Shown here in pieces: positions 34,109 to 46,430 of a stretch of 64,000 bases of DNA. Source of the DNA: Kappaphycus alvarezii (Eukaryota; Rhodophyta; Florideophyceae; Gigartinales; Solieriaceae); assembly GCA_002205965.3 (NCBI GenBank), contig NADL03000454.1:682001-746000 (forward strand), given 5' to 3'. A model generated the notes under the pieces. It had not been told where the DNA came from, did not search any database, and saw only the letters and a program-made list of their open reading frames with translations. The first letter of the stretch is position 1. Every line of letters starts with the position of its first letter. The translations under genes and the position numbers were made by a program.

Positions 34109-34618
34109 ACCTGCGAATCGCAAGGATCTTTTCCCTTTTATTTGCCTAATAAATTATATTCCTTTGCAAATTTTTTACGGAGCAGTAGACTCAAAAAGAG
34201 ACAGGCGAGAAAAAAAGATAATTGCGGTAGATACCAATATTATTAGCGAACTGAATTTAATTTACAGTAGGGATCCTTATTATTGAACAGCGATGTCTAA
34301 TTCCTCGCTTCCCACGGCTAGGCGGGAAAAAGGAACTGCAGTCCACGAAAAAGTTTTGTTGTATTTAGAATGTAGATGTCGGGAGTTCTGGCGCCGGAAT
34401 AAAAGTTTCCGTGCGCTTCCAACTCTCGCGACGGAAGTTTACGGTGGAATAACTGGCGTTTCTGAAGTCAATTACATTGATATGAGGACAATCTCCCTCT
34501 CTCCGGCAGATGTTGCCAGATGCGTCAAACTCATTGAATTCAACCCAAAAGGGATGGCTCCTCTACATAAGACCGAGGCAAAAAATTGTTGTACGGACTC
34601 GTACGGAACTTGAACTGA

Positions 34619-35715
34619 ACTGTGCCAAATACTTATCCGACGATTTTTGCCGGACTGGTGGATACAAACATTGTGGAGTTACGACTGAAAAAACTAAGCA
34701 AATCAATGTAACCTTGCAGTGCGTACGGAAAAAATCGTCTGCGTGTAGTTCTGGACGCTCGACTGGGTAGTTTGCACTTTTATCACCCCGCTTACGGTGA
34801 AATGCCCCATCCCGGACTGTGTACGCAGTTGGAGGCGATCTCTGATAAGTTATTTTTCACTGGAAAGCTTCACATTGATAAACATTACTATAGGATGGCT
34901 CTGCATGAAAAACTTCGAGTCTAGTTTGGGGCACATCCCGTAGTCATTGAGGGGCACAGGTTTTTGCCACGATACCTGGTTTTATATATTTTTTGGTCCC
35001 ATTCTGTGGTTGTAGGCTACTCAATTCAGGGATAGTTGCTGCCTAGAGTAGATATTAATCACAAGCTCAAAAAAATAGGAGGAAATGAAAAGATTATTCG
35101 TGAAGTGAGATACAGACGCTACATTGATTATTTTTTCGTACTTGGGCATGATGGAAAAGAAGCGGAGTAAGTTTATCGCGCGGTGTGGAAAGCATTTGAA
35201 GACGTCAATTTGGATTCTAAACCACCCGAATGTGAGGCTGCGCGCCTCGGCACAAAATGTATCGTGGGGAATCAGGGGCAGAGTAATGGCCACCACGAGC
35301 CGAACCAGGAAAAAATGACCGAGCTTATCGCTAAAACTAAGCACCTTGAGAAGTCGAAAAATTGGATTATTGTGGAGCTACAGAAGGTGGTTGGTTATTC
35401 GAATCGGTTCATATTGCTTAATCGCTCTGTTTTTACTGTACTTCAGGATTTTTGCGAGTAAATTCATTCCCTCAGTAAGAATGACGTCCCGACCATGAAT
35501 ACCCGTACCGAACTTCGGCTCTTAGTACCTTTGGCACCATTATTTCAGTATGAAATCCAAGAAGACCAAGGAAAATATATGATTGTATCAGATGCTTCTT
35601 CAAAAAGGGGAGCCACTATGTACGCCCTTCAAGTCCCTTGGCATCCAAGTCAGAAACAGCTTGTTTCCAAATCCTCTAATAATTTAATCCTGGAAGTGAA
35701 AGTTCCCAAATCACA
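34619..35715 (+). pseudogene. DIRS reverse transcriptase/RNase H, open only if TAA/TAG are sense
   Basis: One phase is free of TGA from 34619 to 35785. RT motifs in order: NRLRVVLDARLGSLHF, then KLHIDKHYYRMALHEKLRV (first catalytic Asp region), then RRYIDYFFVLGHDGKEAE, which fits the YxDD box with the second Asp changed to Tyr, then LDSKPPECE. RNase H follows with YMIVSDASSKRGATMYALQV (DAS core). In-frame TAA/TAG occur at 34709, 34922, 35033, 35168 and 35459 within the domains. No frame change is needed over 1.1 kb. The changed YxDD residue argues that this copy is inactive whatever the code. Confidence 0.65.
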
Positions 35716-35911
35716 TTAGCGATAACTGTTGCAAAAGCTTGGAAATTTCCCCAGCATATAAACTTGCTAGAGTGTCAGACTACTTTGACGTGCATTCGGT
35801 GACTCGCTTGGCAAAACACGACTACTTTCCACAGAACTACGTTGATTAAAAGTTCAAAGGTTATTTATTATTTTTTCACAAAGGTACGTTCGATTTATCC
35901 TCGTTTTCGGC

Positions 35912-36965
35912 GTGTTACACAAAAAATTGCCGCACTTTCTCTCTCCTGCGCTATCAGATATACCCCGATCCGGATTCTCTCCGAACAAAATCACGCTGAT
36001 GGCCCGTCACAATCGATTTAAGCTCTTCAAAGCGAGTCTAAGTCCGCAAACCAATAAGGAATATCGACTCGCCCTTAAGCATTTCCAATGTTTCTTTGCC
36101 GAAAAGAAACATTACCTGGATGGATTTGATGATACTGACAGGTTTTTTGTGGATTATATCCACTATTTTTTTTGGATGATCCGCTAAAACACAAAAGCCT
36201 CTCATGTAAAAAAGTATCAGATTTGAAATTCTTGGCCCTTGAGTTGTCAATTAAGTTTCTCATGTCTGTTAAGGCACTACGCAGCTAGGATCAATGAGCT
36301 CCCAGCCAGCAATATAAACCATGTCCACAAGATTTTGCGCTCTGGATCGCTTATTTCGTGCTCCGCCAAGATAAATTTGCAACGGCTGTTGCCATTCGGC
36401 TCTCTCACTAATGTTATCATCGTCACGATGGATGCTGTCTGATATGTCCAAATCGAATCATTCTCGACCCAAGTCCCAAACATCCCGTCTTTGCTACAAT
36501 ATTTCTACCTGTCACTAAATTTCGAAAGTCCCAGGTTGTTACTGTAAGATCCTTTTTTTGTCTGCTCTTTTCTGAAAAGCCTTATCGCTTTCGTGAAACC
36601 AGCCCGGAACTACCGAGTCTTTCACTTCAGCCAAAAAGTGCCCCGCCGGGCAATTCACCTTTGGTTCGGCATCCGTCTGGTTTTAATCTGTCTCAATTGT
36701 ACATTACGGCGCATTCATTGCGGAACGGAGGAGCCACGCACTCACCACGAATTTCACTGTGTAAAATTAACTATACTCGATATCGACCACAGTGGCCGTT
36801 CGACCCGCGTCAAGAAACCGATCATTACGTCCTATCAGTAGTGATGTGGCTCTTCAAACCACATTTTACGGAAGAAATTCGCGAGATTCTCTCCCGGTTA
36901 CATGCTGCCCCAGGACGCTTCTTCAATGTCCCTAGTGTCAGCATGGGATGGGATAGTTAAGGTTG
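35912..36965 (+). pseudogene. DIRS tyrosine recombinase
   Basis: The N-terminal core-binding part reads FKASLSPQTNKEYRLALKHF. After a frame change near 36215 the catalytic part follows in one phase to 36965: LKFLALELSIKFLMSVKALR, then PQDFALWIAYFVLRQDKF, and the clear box ITAHSLRNGGATHSPRIS, the H-x-x-R motif of tyrosine recombinases (His at about 36712). DHYVLSV may hold the nucleophilic Tyr. One TGA and two TAA/TAG codons lie inside. The enzyme would join the circular cDNA to the chromosome. Confidence 0.75.
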
Positions 36966-36999
36966 ACCAGGATCTTCCAGGTTCACGCCCAGAATTGGA

Positions 37000-39900
37000 G
37001 CTCTGGGTCTCTTGAATGCCTCACGGCTTCAAAGGGAAGACAAGTTGATTAAACCATTGTTCTTTATCGATAATCGCTGTTTTTTTCAAGTATTCAGCCT
37101 TAGGGGATTGTGAGAGAAGAAATATTTATTGGCAGAAACCTGGCCAAGAAGACGATGAATTTTTTTGGCGAAAATTATATTCGATTACAATTAATAGTGT
37201 ATTCATGAGTAATAAAGATACTTTTCAACGAGGCTAGAAGTATTTTCTTGTTTTGAAGTATTTTTCATTGCATAATTCTGCTGTAAAATGTTCCTCCTTG
37301 TCTGCCTTTAAGATTTTAGTTTCATAATCCATTATCATTGAGACGAACTTTTCACGTTCGTACGTATTAGGTATAAAATACTATTCGTCTGTAACTTGCA
37401 CATTTCATTCCGTAAATGCGTGGTGGTGTTGCTTTTTGCGGAGTTTTTGTAGACTTGCCGTGGTTTCTTATCTGTTGCTATAAGACTTTTACCGAATATT
37501 TTAGAATATTTCCAATGCCTAAGGATCAAAACGTTTTATGGTTGTACGTAATACTTCAAGTCATGATTTGTGTTCTATACTGTCGCTGAGTTTATAATTG
37601 TATTGTTATGTGCTAATTTTTGATTCAGAGCTTCATTCCCTATGATAATCGGTACATTTGTCGGCATATACCTCTCAAGTCTTTAGTGTTGAAGTCCCGT
37701 ATAAAGTAGAAGCAGTTCTTGAATGGCTCATAATGTATAAATGAAATAAATCAATATTTTAACATAGCTTATTTTGGTAGAATTGCTGTGTTAGATACTC
37801 CCTACTGTGGTAAAAACACTTGATAAGAGTCATAAAAATATCCCTCGTTTACCCTCACCGAATCACTCTGCCCAATTGTTATGATATGGCCCTATTCCAA
37901 ATTTATGATGTTTCCAAAAGATATTAGAGCTAGTTCGAACCCTCCGAGGACCTCGAGATTTTTTTGAATTTCCATAAGTTAGAGGCCGAATTTTTAATCT
38001 TTCAATAGCTCTAAGCTTAATAAAAACTACCAGAGCAATTATGAAAAGACAATTTTGCGACTGTAGTACAGGTCTTTTCGTAAAGGATGGAAAATTATTC
38101 ATCTTTCATCTATTTCTTGCAGTTTCGCAAAACTTTTGCTTTAGCATTAATCCTCGGCCAAATCTAAAGAAATGGGCCATTTTTTATTATAGTTTCCATA
38201 TTTTCTATTCTAATTCGCGCTTCGTCTACTAATACTTTACACAGGCGGTTATCCGCGGTTACTTTTACCGCTGCTACGATTGTAAATAATTACACATCCA
38301 TCTAACTAAATACAAATTGGTGACAACATCTAATTTTTTCCTTTCTTTGCGTATATTGTGCACTTTGGTTACTACTATGCTCCCCCTGTGCCTTTTGGTG
38401 ACATTTAACTATGATATTCTGTAATTATTAATTTTTTAGAAATTGATTCATGGAAACTTCATTAAAGATTGCGCATCTGCAAAAATCAAGCATTTTAGAC
38501 GTAATATTAAAACTATTTACTTCACAACTGTATGAGGCGTCAATTGAAACGCACATATTTCCTCCATCTTCAAAATAAAGCCTCGCAAATCAATACTTCA
38601 TTTACTAAATTCAACCCCTGGTTCTCAATTCATATAGCTTTCTAAGATTTCATCTGTATTTAACATCTAGTATACTATAGTAAGTACTTCTAAGAGCTAT
38701 AATCTTTCACAAATCGTATAAATGAAGCCGGTCATTTCTTTGATTTGTTGAGAAACTCATAGGAAACCCATAGGTAGTCCTGAAGAATTATTGATAACAT
38801 ATACAATGTGATGTTTTTAATAGAGAATTTCTAGAAAAAGAAATATCCTTTTTTGCCCTCAATTCTTTCCGAAAGATATATGCAATTCATGGAGCTCTCA
38901 GTTATGTTTCAATACATAAATTCTCTTACCATCCCCCGCTTTTGGTCTTGCAAATCAGAAAATTAAACAACGGAATCTTTTTTTGCTTCAGTCATATTTT
39001 AAATTTGTCATTTTAAAGAATTCCCTGAAAACCAAAAGGCCTACGTCATCAAAATCTTCAGGTGTAAACGATATACATTAACTATTCCGGAGTTTTGAAA
39101 GAAAAATTGACTCTGACACACCTAAGTGCTACTTTTAGTATAAACTTGGACTTCATAAACTGTTCCGGAACAAAAAAAATCCACAATTTGAAAACTATAA
39201 AGTCAGTCTGTCTCTATTTCACGTAATTTTTCTACCGCTTCTATTCTTTAGAGAATGAAATAAAATAATACTTTCTTGTCTTTGTTTGAATAGAAATTTT
39301 TTTCACATATTGGATGTCAAATGAGACTATCAGTATGTAAACTACTTTCAAAATTTATTGCAGAACACAATTAAAACTTTGGAGAGCATAAAAGAGTCTG
39401 AGAGTACTTTTAATGAACTTTCTAGTACTTTTTGGCACTAATTTGGTATGAAATTCAAGTTGGTTTGTATTTTAACTACATTAATTTCAAATTAGCTTCA
39501 TGTTTTGAAGGATGTCTCGGCCAAAATTTGATTTATTTGTTGAAGGTTCTATGGATATGATGACATCCTTTAAAAATTAAAAACTGTACTTCGATAATTT
39601 TTTTTATCCATGGAAGATAAGTACATCTGCCATGTTTTTATGCAGAAATTATATAGCATATTTTATTCGACAAAATTATACTACTTTACGTGTTTTTCTA
39701 AAGTGAAATACTCTATATCCGACGTAGAGTATCCTAAGCCGTTTCGTTAGCCTTTGTACTTATAAAAATCTACGCCCATTATGACCGTTGTAAATCAAGG
39801 TAGTCTCTCCATAACTTCTACAAAAAATAGTTGAAGTCAAGAGTACCGCAAGAAAAGTATTTAAATCACAGTTACTTCAGAGTTTAAAGGGAATTTATCG

Positions 39901-42900
39901 GGTTGAAAGTGACAATTAGTACTGAAAATAGCTCTTTACTCCTAATAAATTTAAATCTATACCATTTCTATTTATAGAAAGAATTTTTTAATTGGGTGAT
40001 ATAACTCTCATCTTCACGATTTTTTATACTCGCAGAAACATTTCATAATGAGCAGCAGTTTCAACTTGCTTCAGTGTAAAATATAATATAGAATATGTTT
40101 AGATTCATAATACTTTATTAATCCTCTGAATTGAAACCCAGTTGATAATATATATCGGAGAAGGTAATCTAAAAGGAAGTGATTGAATAGGCTAACATGA
40201 AATTAAATGTTGATATTTCCTCATATATTTAAATTTAAAAATTAAGTCCATACGAAACTTTATTGGCTTTTTTCATTATTTATGAAAAATACAGTACTTT
40301 AGATTAAGTTTTGATGCATCTCGAGGGATTTTTTTGGTAGAAAGCTACATTTTCCATCTAATTAAAAAATATTTGTGATGAATTCTTTCTTAATTTAGTT
40401 GCTAAGATTATATCAATAAATGAAACCTATTAGAGCCTTTCACAGCAACTTTTCCGTTTCCCAAGACTTTATTTTAATACATCATTAGTTTGAAATACTG
40501 TAGGTTTGAGTGCAAATATGTCAAGATAGATCCAGGAGTTCAGAAAGTCGGGTTTTATGTAGTTTGGTCAATAAACAAAGTGAGTTCAACTTCAACTTTA
40601 ACTAAGAATCAGTATATTTTTGATATATCAAAAATTTGAAAATAAGGTATTCATTTTCTTTTTTTCAGTTTGTCATCAAACTTTTGCCCTTTTTTGAAGT
40701 TTAAATGCTCACGGAGTGGAAGCTTGTGAACCAAGAATTCCAGAAATGCTCTTCTAGATCACAAAATTTAATTAGTATCCCTCCCACGGGAATTCTCATT
40801 GGAATTAAACGGAGATGGTAGTGAAACTTTTTTAATATTATTATAGTTTCGAAAATATCATGATTTGAACAGCATTAAATTTGACTTATTTTATGAAACG
40901 TCTACTATGTTGAGTTTGCCAGCTTTTCTGCGATTTAATTTTGTAAAAAGACTAATACAATCGATTTTAATGTTTTTCCCATTAAATTCGTTTGATTTGG
41001 AGGATTTTAATCGGCTGTCTGGCATTTGATTTTCACATCTGATATTTTTCATTATATATCATTCACGTACATGTTTACATGTGTTCATATTTTTCCTGAA
41101 ACATCGAGCAGATAGAATTTTATTGGTTTTTATTATTCTGAAATCTCCTTGTTTTTAAGTTTATATTATTTTCATGACAGAGATGGGGATTAAAATCGTC
41201 AATTTATTTAAATGTTGTGATATAAGAAGTTTCCAGGTTAGTAGAAACTTTTTTCGGGCCACGAAATTTTTCATCTAGTTCCGTATACGGTGGATAATTC
41301 TGAATCAATTTTGATGAAAAATTAGTATTCGCTACAAAATGTTATAAATAGCCGACACTTTTTCGTTTTCTTCACTAACAATTCTTGAGACAAATTATCT
41401 TCACTTTCTTCCAGATTTGTGCTGTATTTAAGTTGTCTTAAAGGAATATTTGCTACCACATTAGACTTTCAAGGCACCAAAACAATTGCTAAAATAGATT
41501 CAGGGTACTGAAAATGATTAGCTTAAATGTCATAATCTTCCGTGGAAACTTATTGTGCATAGGATACAAATTTGGCTGATTTAGAGGGTATTACAGCAGT
41601 AACAAGTCCTTCAGATCAATTTTCCTGTCATGCTGAGTTATTTCTGCATTACTGCAAAGGAAGTACAATAATAAGTACATTTTCATTCTGGTTAATAATT
41701 ATAAGAGCCAGTCATTATTCCAGAGGCAAAGCCTACGAGGCTTGATTTTTCTCTTCTTTTTGATCCGACTTTGCTCCAACTGCACTATCAGAGTTATCTG
41801 TTGTCACTATTTTAATTAGTTCTGGGTCATTAATTCGACAGTTTGGATCCATCACAATTGATTACATCTGATTTTAGAAGTCCATTCTATGATTTTTTCC
41901 ATAAGAATATGAATTATAATGTTAACTGCAGTGATTAGTTTGAAATTTAAGCAATTAATGGTGATTCTTTTGTAGCAGTCAGCAACTCCAAAAAAGAATT
42001 TAAAATAACCTCTCATGCCTAAAAAGGGCACAGTTTAGATTGACTCGGACATTCTTCGTTTTCAAATGAACACACAAGAATTTCAAAAAATGTGCAGGGT
42101 ACTCAAATTTAGCTACATAAAATCTCACTCGGACGCAGTGACATTTTTAATTGCTTATTAAGCGCACTATTTTGATTTGATAGATTTAATGCTTTAGATT
42201 TTTACTGTATAAGATTATATAATCCAATTATGCCTTAGAAATAATCGAAGTGATGTTTGCAAACATTTTTCACCAGAGATGTGAAAAGGCTTGAGACAAA
42301 AAGATAAATTCAAATGAATTTACCTTATTCAGATTGCTGAAGAATTTTCAAGTCTTAGCCAAATTTTGTATAACAGTAACCTCCCCGAGTGCCGAAACTA
42401 GAAAATAATTCGCACTATCGGAACGTTCAAACTTGTCACCTGTTTTATGAAAGGGCACCTGTTTTTTATTTTTAACATTGAAAGTACCTTAGGTCAAAAA
42501 TCAATCATTTTATAGCTACGAATTTTGACAAAATCATAATTTGAGCGGCCCAAGGATATTCTCTTGGTGATAACAGTATATAGCCTAGTTACTTCAGATA
42601 AATGTAAAATTGGAATTACTTCGCAACGCAAGGTTGATAGAGCGGAGTGAACAAATATGATATTTTGAGTGAAGGTTCCGTGATTTATTTAATTGGCGTA
42701 AAAGGAGATTAATCTATAAAAGTTAATTAAAACTATTCAATAATGAAAGTATCGATTTTGAATCATCAATGGAGGAAAAGCCGTAATTATTGAGTTAAGA
42801 GTAACTTTTGGAGAGATGTGGGTAAAAAGTCCTTTCCTACTTTCGATGATATTTCGGGCATTTCTATGCAAAATGTTCTTCTCAAGACTATGAAAACCCC

Positions 42901-42990
42901 CCGAAGCTCAAAATATTATCGGTGGTTTCTTTTTCAACCTGCTTTAGATCTCTGCATATAGTCTGAATAGATATTTTACGGAATAAGACA
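37000..42990. other. Very AT-rich block without open frames
   Basis: Sampled lines run at roughly 18-30% G+C (e.g. 40201-40260 has about 11 of 60), against about 50% around RPB5. From 38232 to 43044 no frame of 60 codons or more is open on any strand. There are no ladders, no tandem arrays obvious by eye and no transposon motif. The edges are the DIRS element on the left and short relics on the right. Confidence 0.7.
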
Positions 42991-42999
42991 AAGTGAGAT

Positions 43000-45960
43000 G
43001 CTTTGTGGCAAAGAAACCGGCCTTCGGCCCAAAAAAGTGCTCTTCATTTCTGAAAATCTGATGAAAGACTCGTAAGTTCTTCCTTAGGAGCCTGTTGCAA
43101 TATATTTTCCCACAACGCACGAGCTTGGAGCTCGGTAAATTCTTCCACGGTAATTCCGAGGGTATTGAAACGTGTCCCTAGGCATTCTTTGTTAAATATT
43201 CGGAAAGTTCCGGTCTGGTTCCAGTTTTCTAAAGAAGTTCTTGCAGTTTTCGAATTTTTCAAGAATTTTATAATATTTCACAGATTAGTAAAGCGGTCAT
43301 AGCCACCCTCTCTGTTATATTTCTTGAAATGAGGTCCGCTTCTTCCTGTGATTATAGGATTCTTAAGTCTCTTTCATGGTCAGGTTAGTTAGAAAACACC
43401 TGTCGAACCATGAAGGCGGACTGTTGATATCACTAGGATACATATTTATCCTTAAAAAGGAGGAAACTTGTAACCTCGGACTTCTCAATGCTGTGAACAT
43501 AACCCGCAACCTTACTGTAATAATAATAATTGTTATTATTACTAATACATCATCAACTGGTGAGGTCCAACAGCATAAATCAATCACTATCCCAAGATCG
43601 ACCAATATATGACTGATAACTTAGTAACCAAAATTATCACGCACTTACTGTGTGGTCAATATCCGCGTAATACCGGCCAACATGCCGCAAATTCGTTCCA
43701 ATCCAATCTTATCAATATTATCGGCCGAATTATGTCCTATTTTCTTACAGTCCGTGAATTAGCCCTTCTGTTGCTTGAGTGAATGCTTATTTTTCCGGTT
43801 TGGCCTTGATACAGCCTTTAGAAAGGTCATTTCCGCGTAGATTTGGGCAATTTGGGCAGTCGACATATTTCCGAAGCATCCCTCTTCTCTTGTCCTTCTC
43901 AACACATTTCTGTAGCTCTTCTTGCCCGCCATTGCTATATGATCATATAGTCTATGCTATTATTAATATCTATTTCCGTCTTCGTTCCCTGAGTTTCGGC
44001 CAGTTTACGTAGCTTTCCTGGGTTAAAGTTATAGCTCAAAAAGGTGTCTTAGGGGGGTGTACGTGAGTCGGGTGATCTCTATCGTTTTAGTCTGTGGGCT
44101 TTGTCTCCGAAAGAGAGACGGATACAATCCGTACTCCTGCAAAGACACGCAGCGCCAACCATTTCGTCCAATGCAGCACGTTTTACGACTTTTTTGCCTC
44201 AGCCTTGTAAGCTATCTCCTTTCTGCTTGATCCGAGTGGATAGATATGCCTCCTCTGGAAATAATGGCTCAAAGTAGTGAAACGCCCAAATATATCCCTT
44301 CCCTTCAATAAAATTCAGGAATTATTGACCAATATCGACTTAGAATCCGGCAAGAATTCCTTTATTCTAATTCAGCAACCTTTCATGAACCAGTACTACG
44401 CTCATTCCCTAGTAAAGTGCATTTATCGGCTTCTGCAGCTTGGCTGCTTCCCACCACTGAAACAAGATATATACAAGGGAGTTCAAAGTCGATTTAATGA
44501 CAATCGGAGCGGTACGAAGTGGGGAGCGTCATTTATGAGTTCACCACATCTTTGACAAGTGGTACCTGCGTGATTTGAAGATTTTCGAACAACTGCATTT
44601 AGGATTCAAGGTATATGTTGGGCGAAAAAGCTTTGAGTTCATGATTCTCACATTTATTGTAACAACTTGCCACCCATTCTAGTGTATCCGAATCCAAACC
44701 TGCAGCCGTCGAATGATACGTAGAACTATTCAGAGTATTGCACTCTCCAGGAACAATTTCTGGTCAGACTGATTTGTAGACAGGTAAGACGGCCTGAATT
44801 TTTCCCTTTCGATCGATTGGACAGGCGAGGCACTTCAAAATGTAGTTTCAAGCCTACGAGGTGGTTTCTGCTCAAGTTCCGGAGCGGAGAGGTATCCATA
44901 TTATGAACCTGTGATATCATTGCGGTTACTGATATGCAGTAGAAATGTGGCTGTGGGAAAAATGTTAGAAAAAGCCTAATTTGGATACTGTTTTTGAATT
45001 GGTATGATTTTTCAATTATTTCAGGGCGGCAAATTCATAACGAGATTTTTCATTTTGTGAGGAGCTGGAAATAATTGAATAGAGTGGATACTAGGGTGCC
45101 CGAAAATACCAAGCTCAATTGTGAGACGCCATATAAATGTCAATTCAGTTCTAGCTCGGTGACGTCTGTCCTCTTCACTGCTCGGAGCAGTTTGGTGAGC
45201 AGTTCACTGTTAGGAATAAGGAAGGGGGCACCTAGATATTTGCCTTGATAATATCTTCCCTCTTGTCATTCTCATCCACATAATTTACTTGAACGCATTT
45301 TATGGTATTCGGTATGTTTGTTTGAGAATTTAGGGTTAGCCAAATAGTCTATACAAGCGGATTAAACTGCTTCCTCTAAGAGAGTGCAAGAAATTTGGGA
45401 GTAAACTTCGAACCAGAAACCTTCGATCAACTCTCTATCCTCTAAGTAAGGTCTTAAAGTCTGCTTCTTAGGAATAAGTCACTAGAGAGATAAACATTCC
45501 TTCATTACCACCCTTCACCCTTGTCGGTTAATGTATACTGTAGTACTTTAGTTGCCCGCAAGAACTCTTATCTAGGGGAGTTGGCGGTTCTCTTTTCCCG
45601 GTGACGCCATTTTTACCCTATCAGTCACTAAGGTACTATCTTTTTTTCTGTAACCGCCCCAGTTTGAACCGTAGCCAAGCGACATAAATAAGTATTTGAA
45701 GCAGAAATGTGAGTAAGGCATAGTATTACGGCATAATTAACCCACAAGTCTTGTTTTCAAAGCCCCAGGTGGGTAAATGGCGTTGGTTCATTGCCAGTGG
45801 TGCGAGGTTTGTGAGTCCCATTATCTTTGCAGCGCCACAGGGGGAAGATTTGGGTGCTTAACTGTTGAGAGGGACTGCTGGCTGTTTCTAGGGAAGGAGG
45901 CATATCAAAGCCATAGGGGTTTACTAAGATTGGTGAGAAGGTTGAGGGTCCTACGAATAT
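43000..45960. other. Relic DNA, no gene recognised
   Basis: A 72-codon minus frame at 43044-43262 (LGITVEEFTELQARALWENI) has a coding look, perhaps a gag fragment. A 92-codon plus frame at 44277-44555 is similar in quality. Neither has a family I recognise. The rest has scattered stops on both strands. Confidence 0.3.
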
Positions 45961-45964
45961 TCAT

Positions 45965-46430
45965 TCAAACCATTTTGGAGGCTCTGCAGTAGGAATAACT
46001 GAGCATTTGAGTCGACAAAAAGATAGCCAATATTACATTCAACAAGCACGCGGCGTTGGGGGTGATCATCAAAGTAGCGTGTTGCTGATGGAGAATGTAC
46101 CGCACCTTGGAATATTGGTTCAGGGCTTGGCTGCCGACTGAGCGGCCACCTCCGTCATCAGACAAAAGGTGGGCCACTCTCCGAACATGGAGATTGGAAA
46201 GGGAATGAGCATGTTCCTTCCAGGCAATGCGGTTGCTAACCTGTGGGATGGAGGCTTATCAGCGTGGACAGCATTTGAGCTCGTCAGAACGTTGAACGTT
46301 CTGATTCCATGATGAGAAAGGGACAGCGGGTTCAAAAAGGTTACATCAGAGTAATCTCTGCGACAAGTAGTGCCCGTTGCCCTGATATCTGTTAGTCTTT
46401 ATGTTCACCTTAGGGGCGGGTTTCGATAGG
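45965..46430 (-). pseudogene. Retroelement C-terminal endonuclease-like relic, copy D
   Basis: The minus strand reads TDIRATGTTCRRDYSDVTFL, NPLSLSHHGIRTFNVLTSSN and IPFPISMFGEWP, lining up with TDFFDVTF, NPLAPSNRRVRTFNPLTSLN and VPVPISTLGGWHP in copy C (14292-14738). Frames change at least twice. Part of the same element may extend upstream to about 47200, where minus frames of 68-137 codons lie, but I recognise no RT there. Confidence 0.5.

Larger units (their letters stand above)
33250..36965 (+). mobile_element. DIRS-type tyrosine-recombinase retrotransposon
   Basis: Three coding blocks lie in order on the plus strand: a gag-like frame, a reverse transcriptase/RNase H frame, and a tyrosine recombinase. 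This order and the lack of an integrase define DIRS/Ngaro-type elements, which insert through a circular DNA form. No split direct or inverted terminal repeats were found, so the borders are approximate. Inside the blocks TAA and TAG occur repeatedly in frames that are otherwise continuous, while TGA is rare. Confidence 0.75.

Noticed and set aside
37920..37950. tRNA-like T-loop (GTTCGAAC)
   Set aside because: The flanking bases do not pair into a T stem and no acceptor or anticodon arm fits. Similar motifs near 5287, 15315 and 45664 fail for the same reason.
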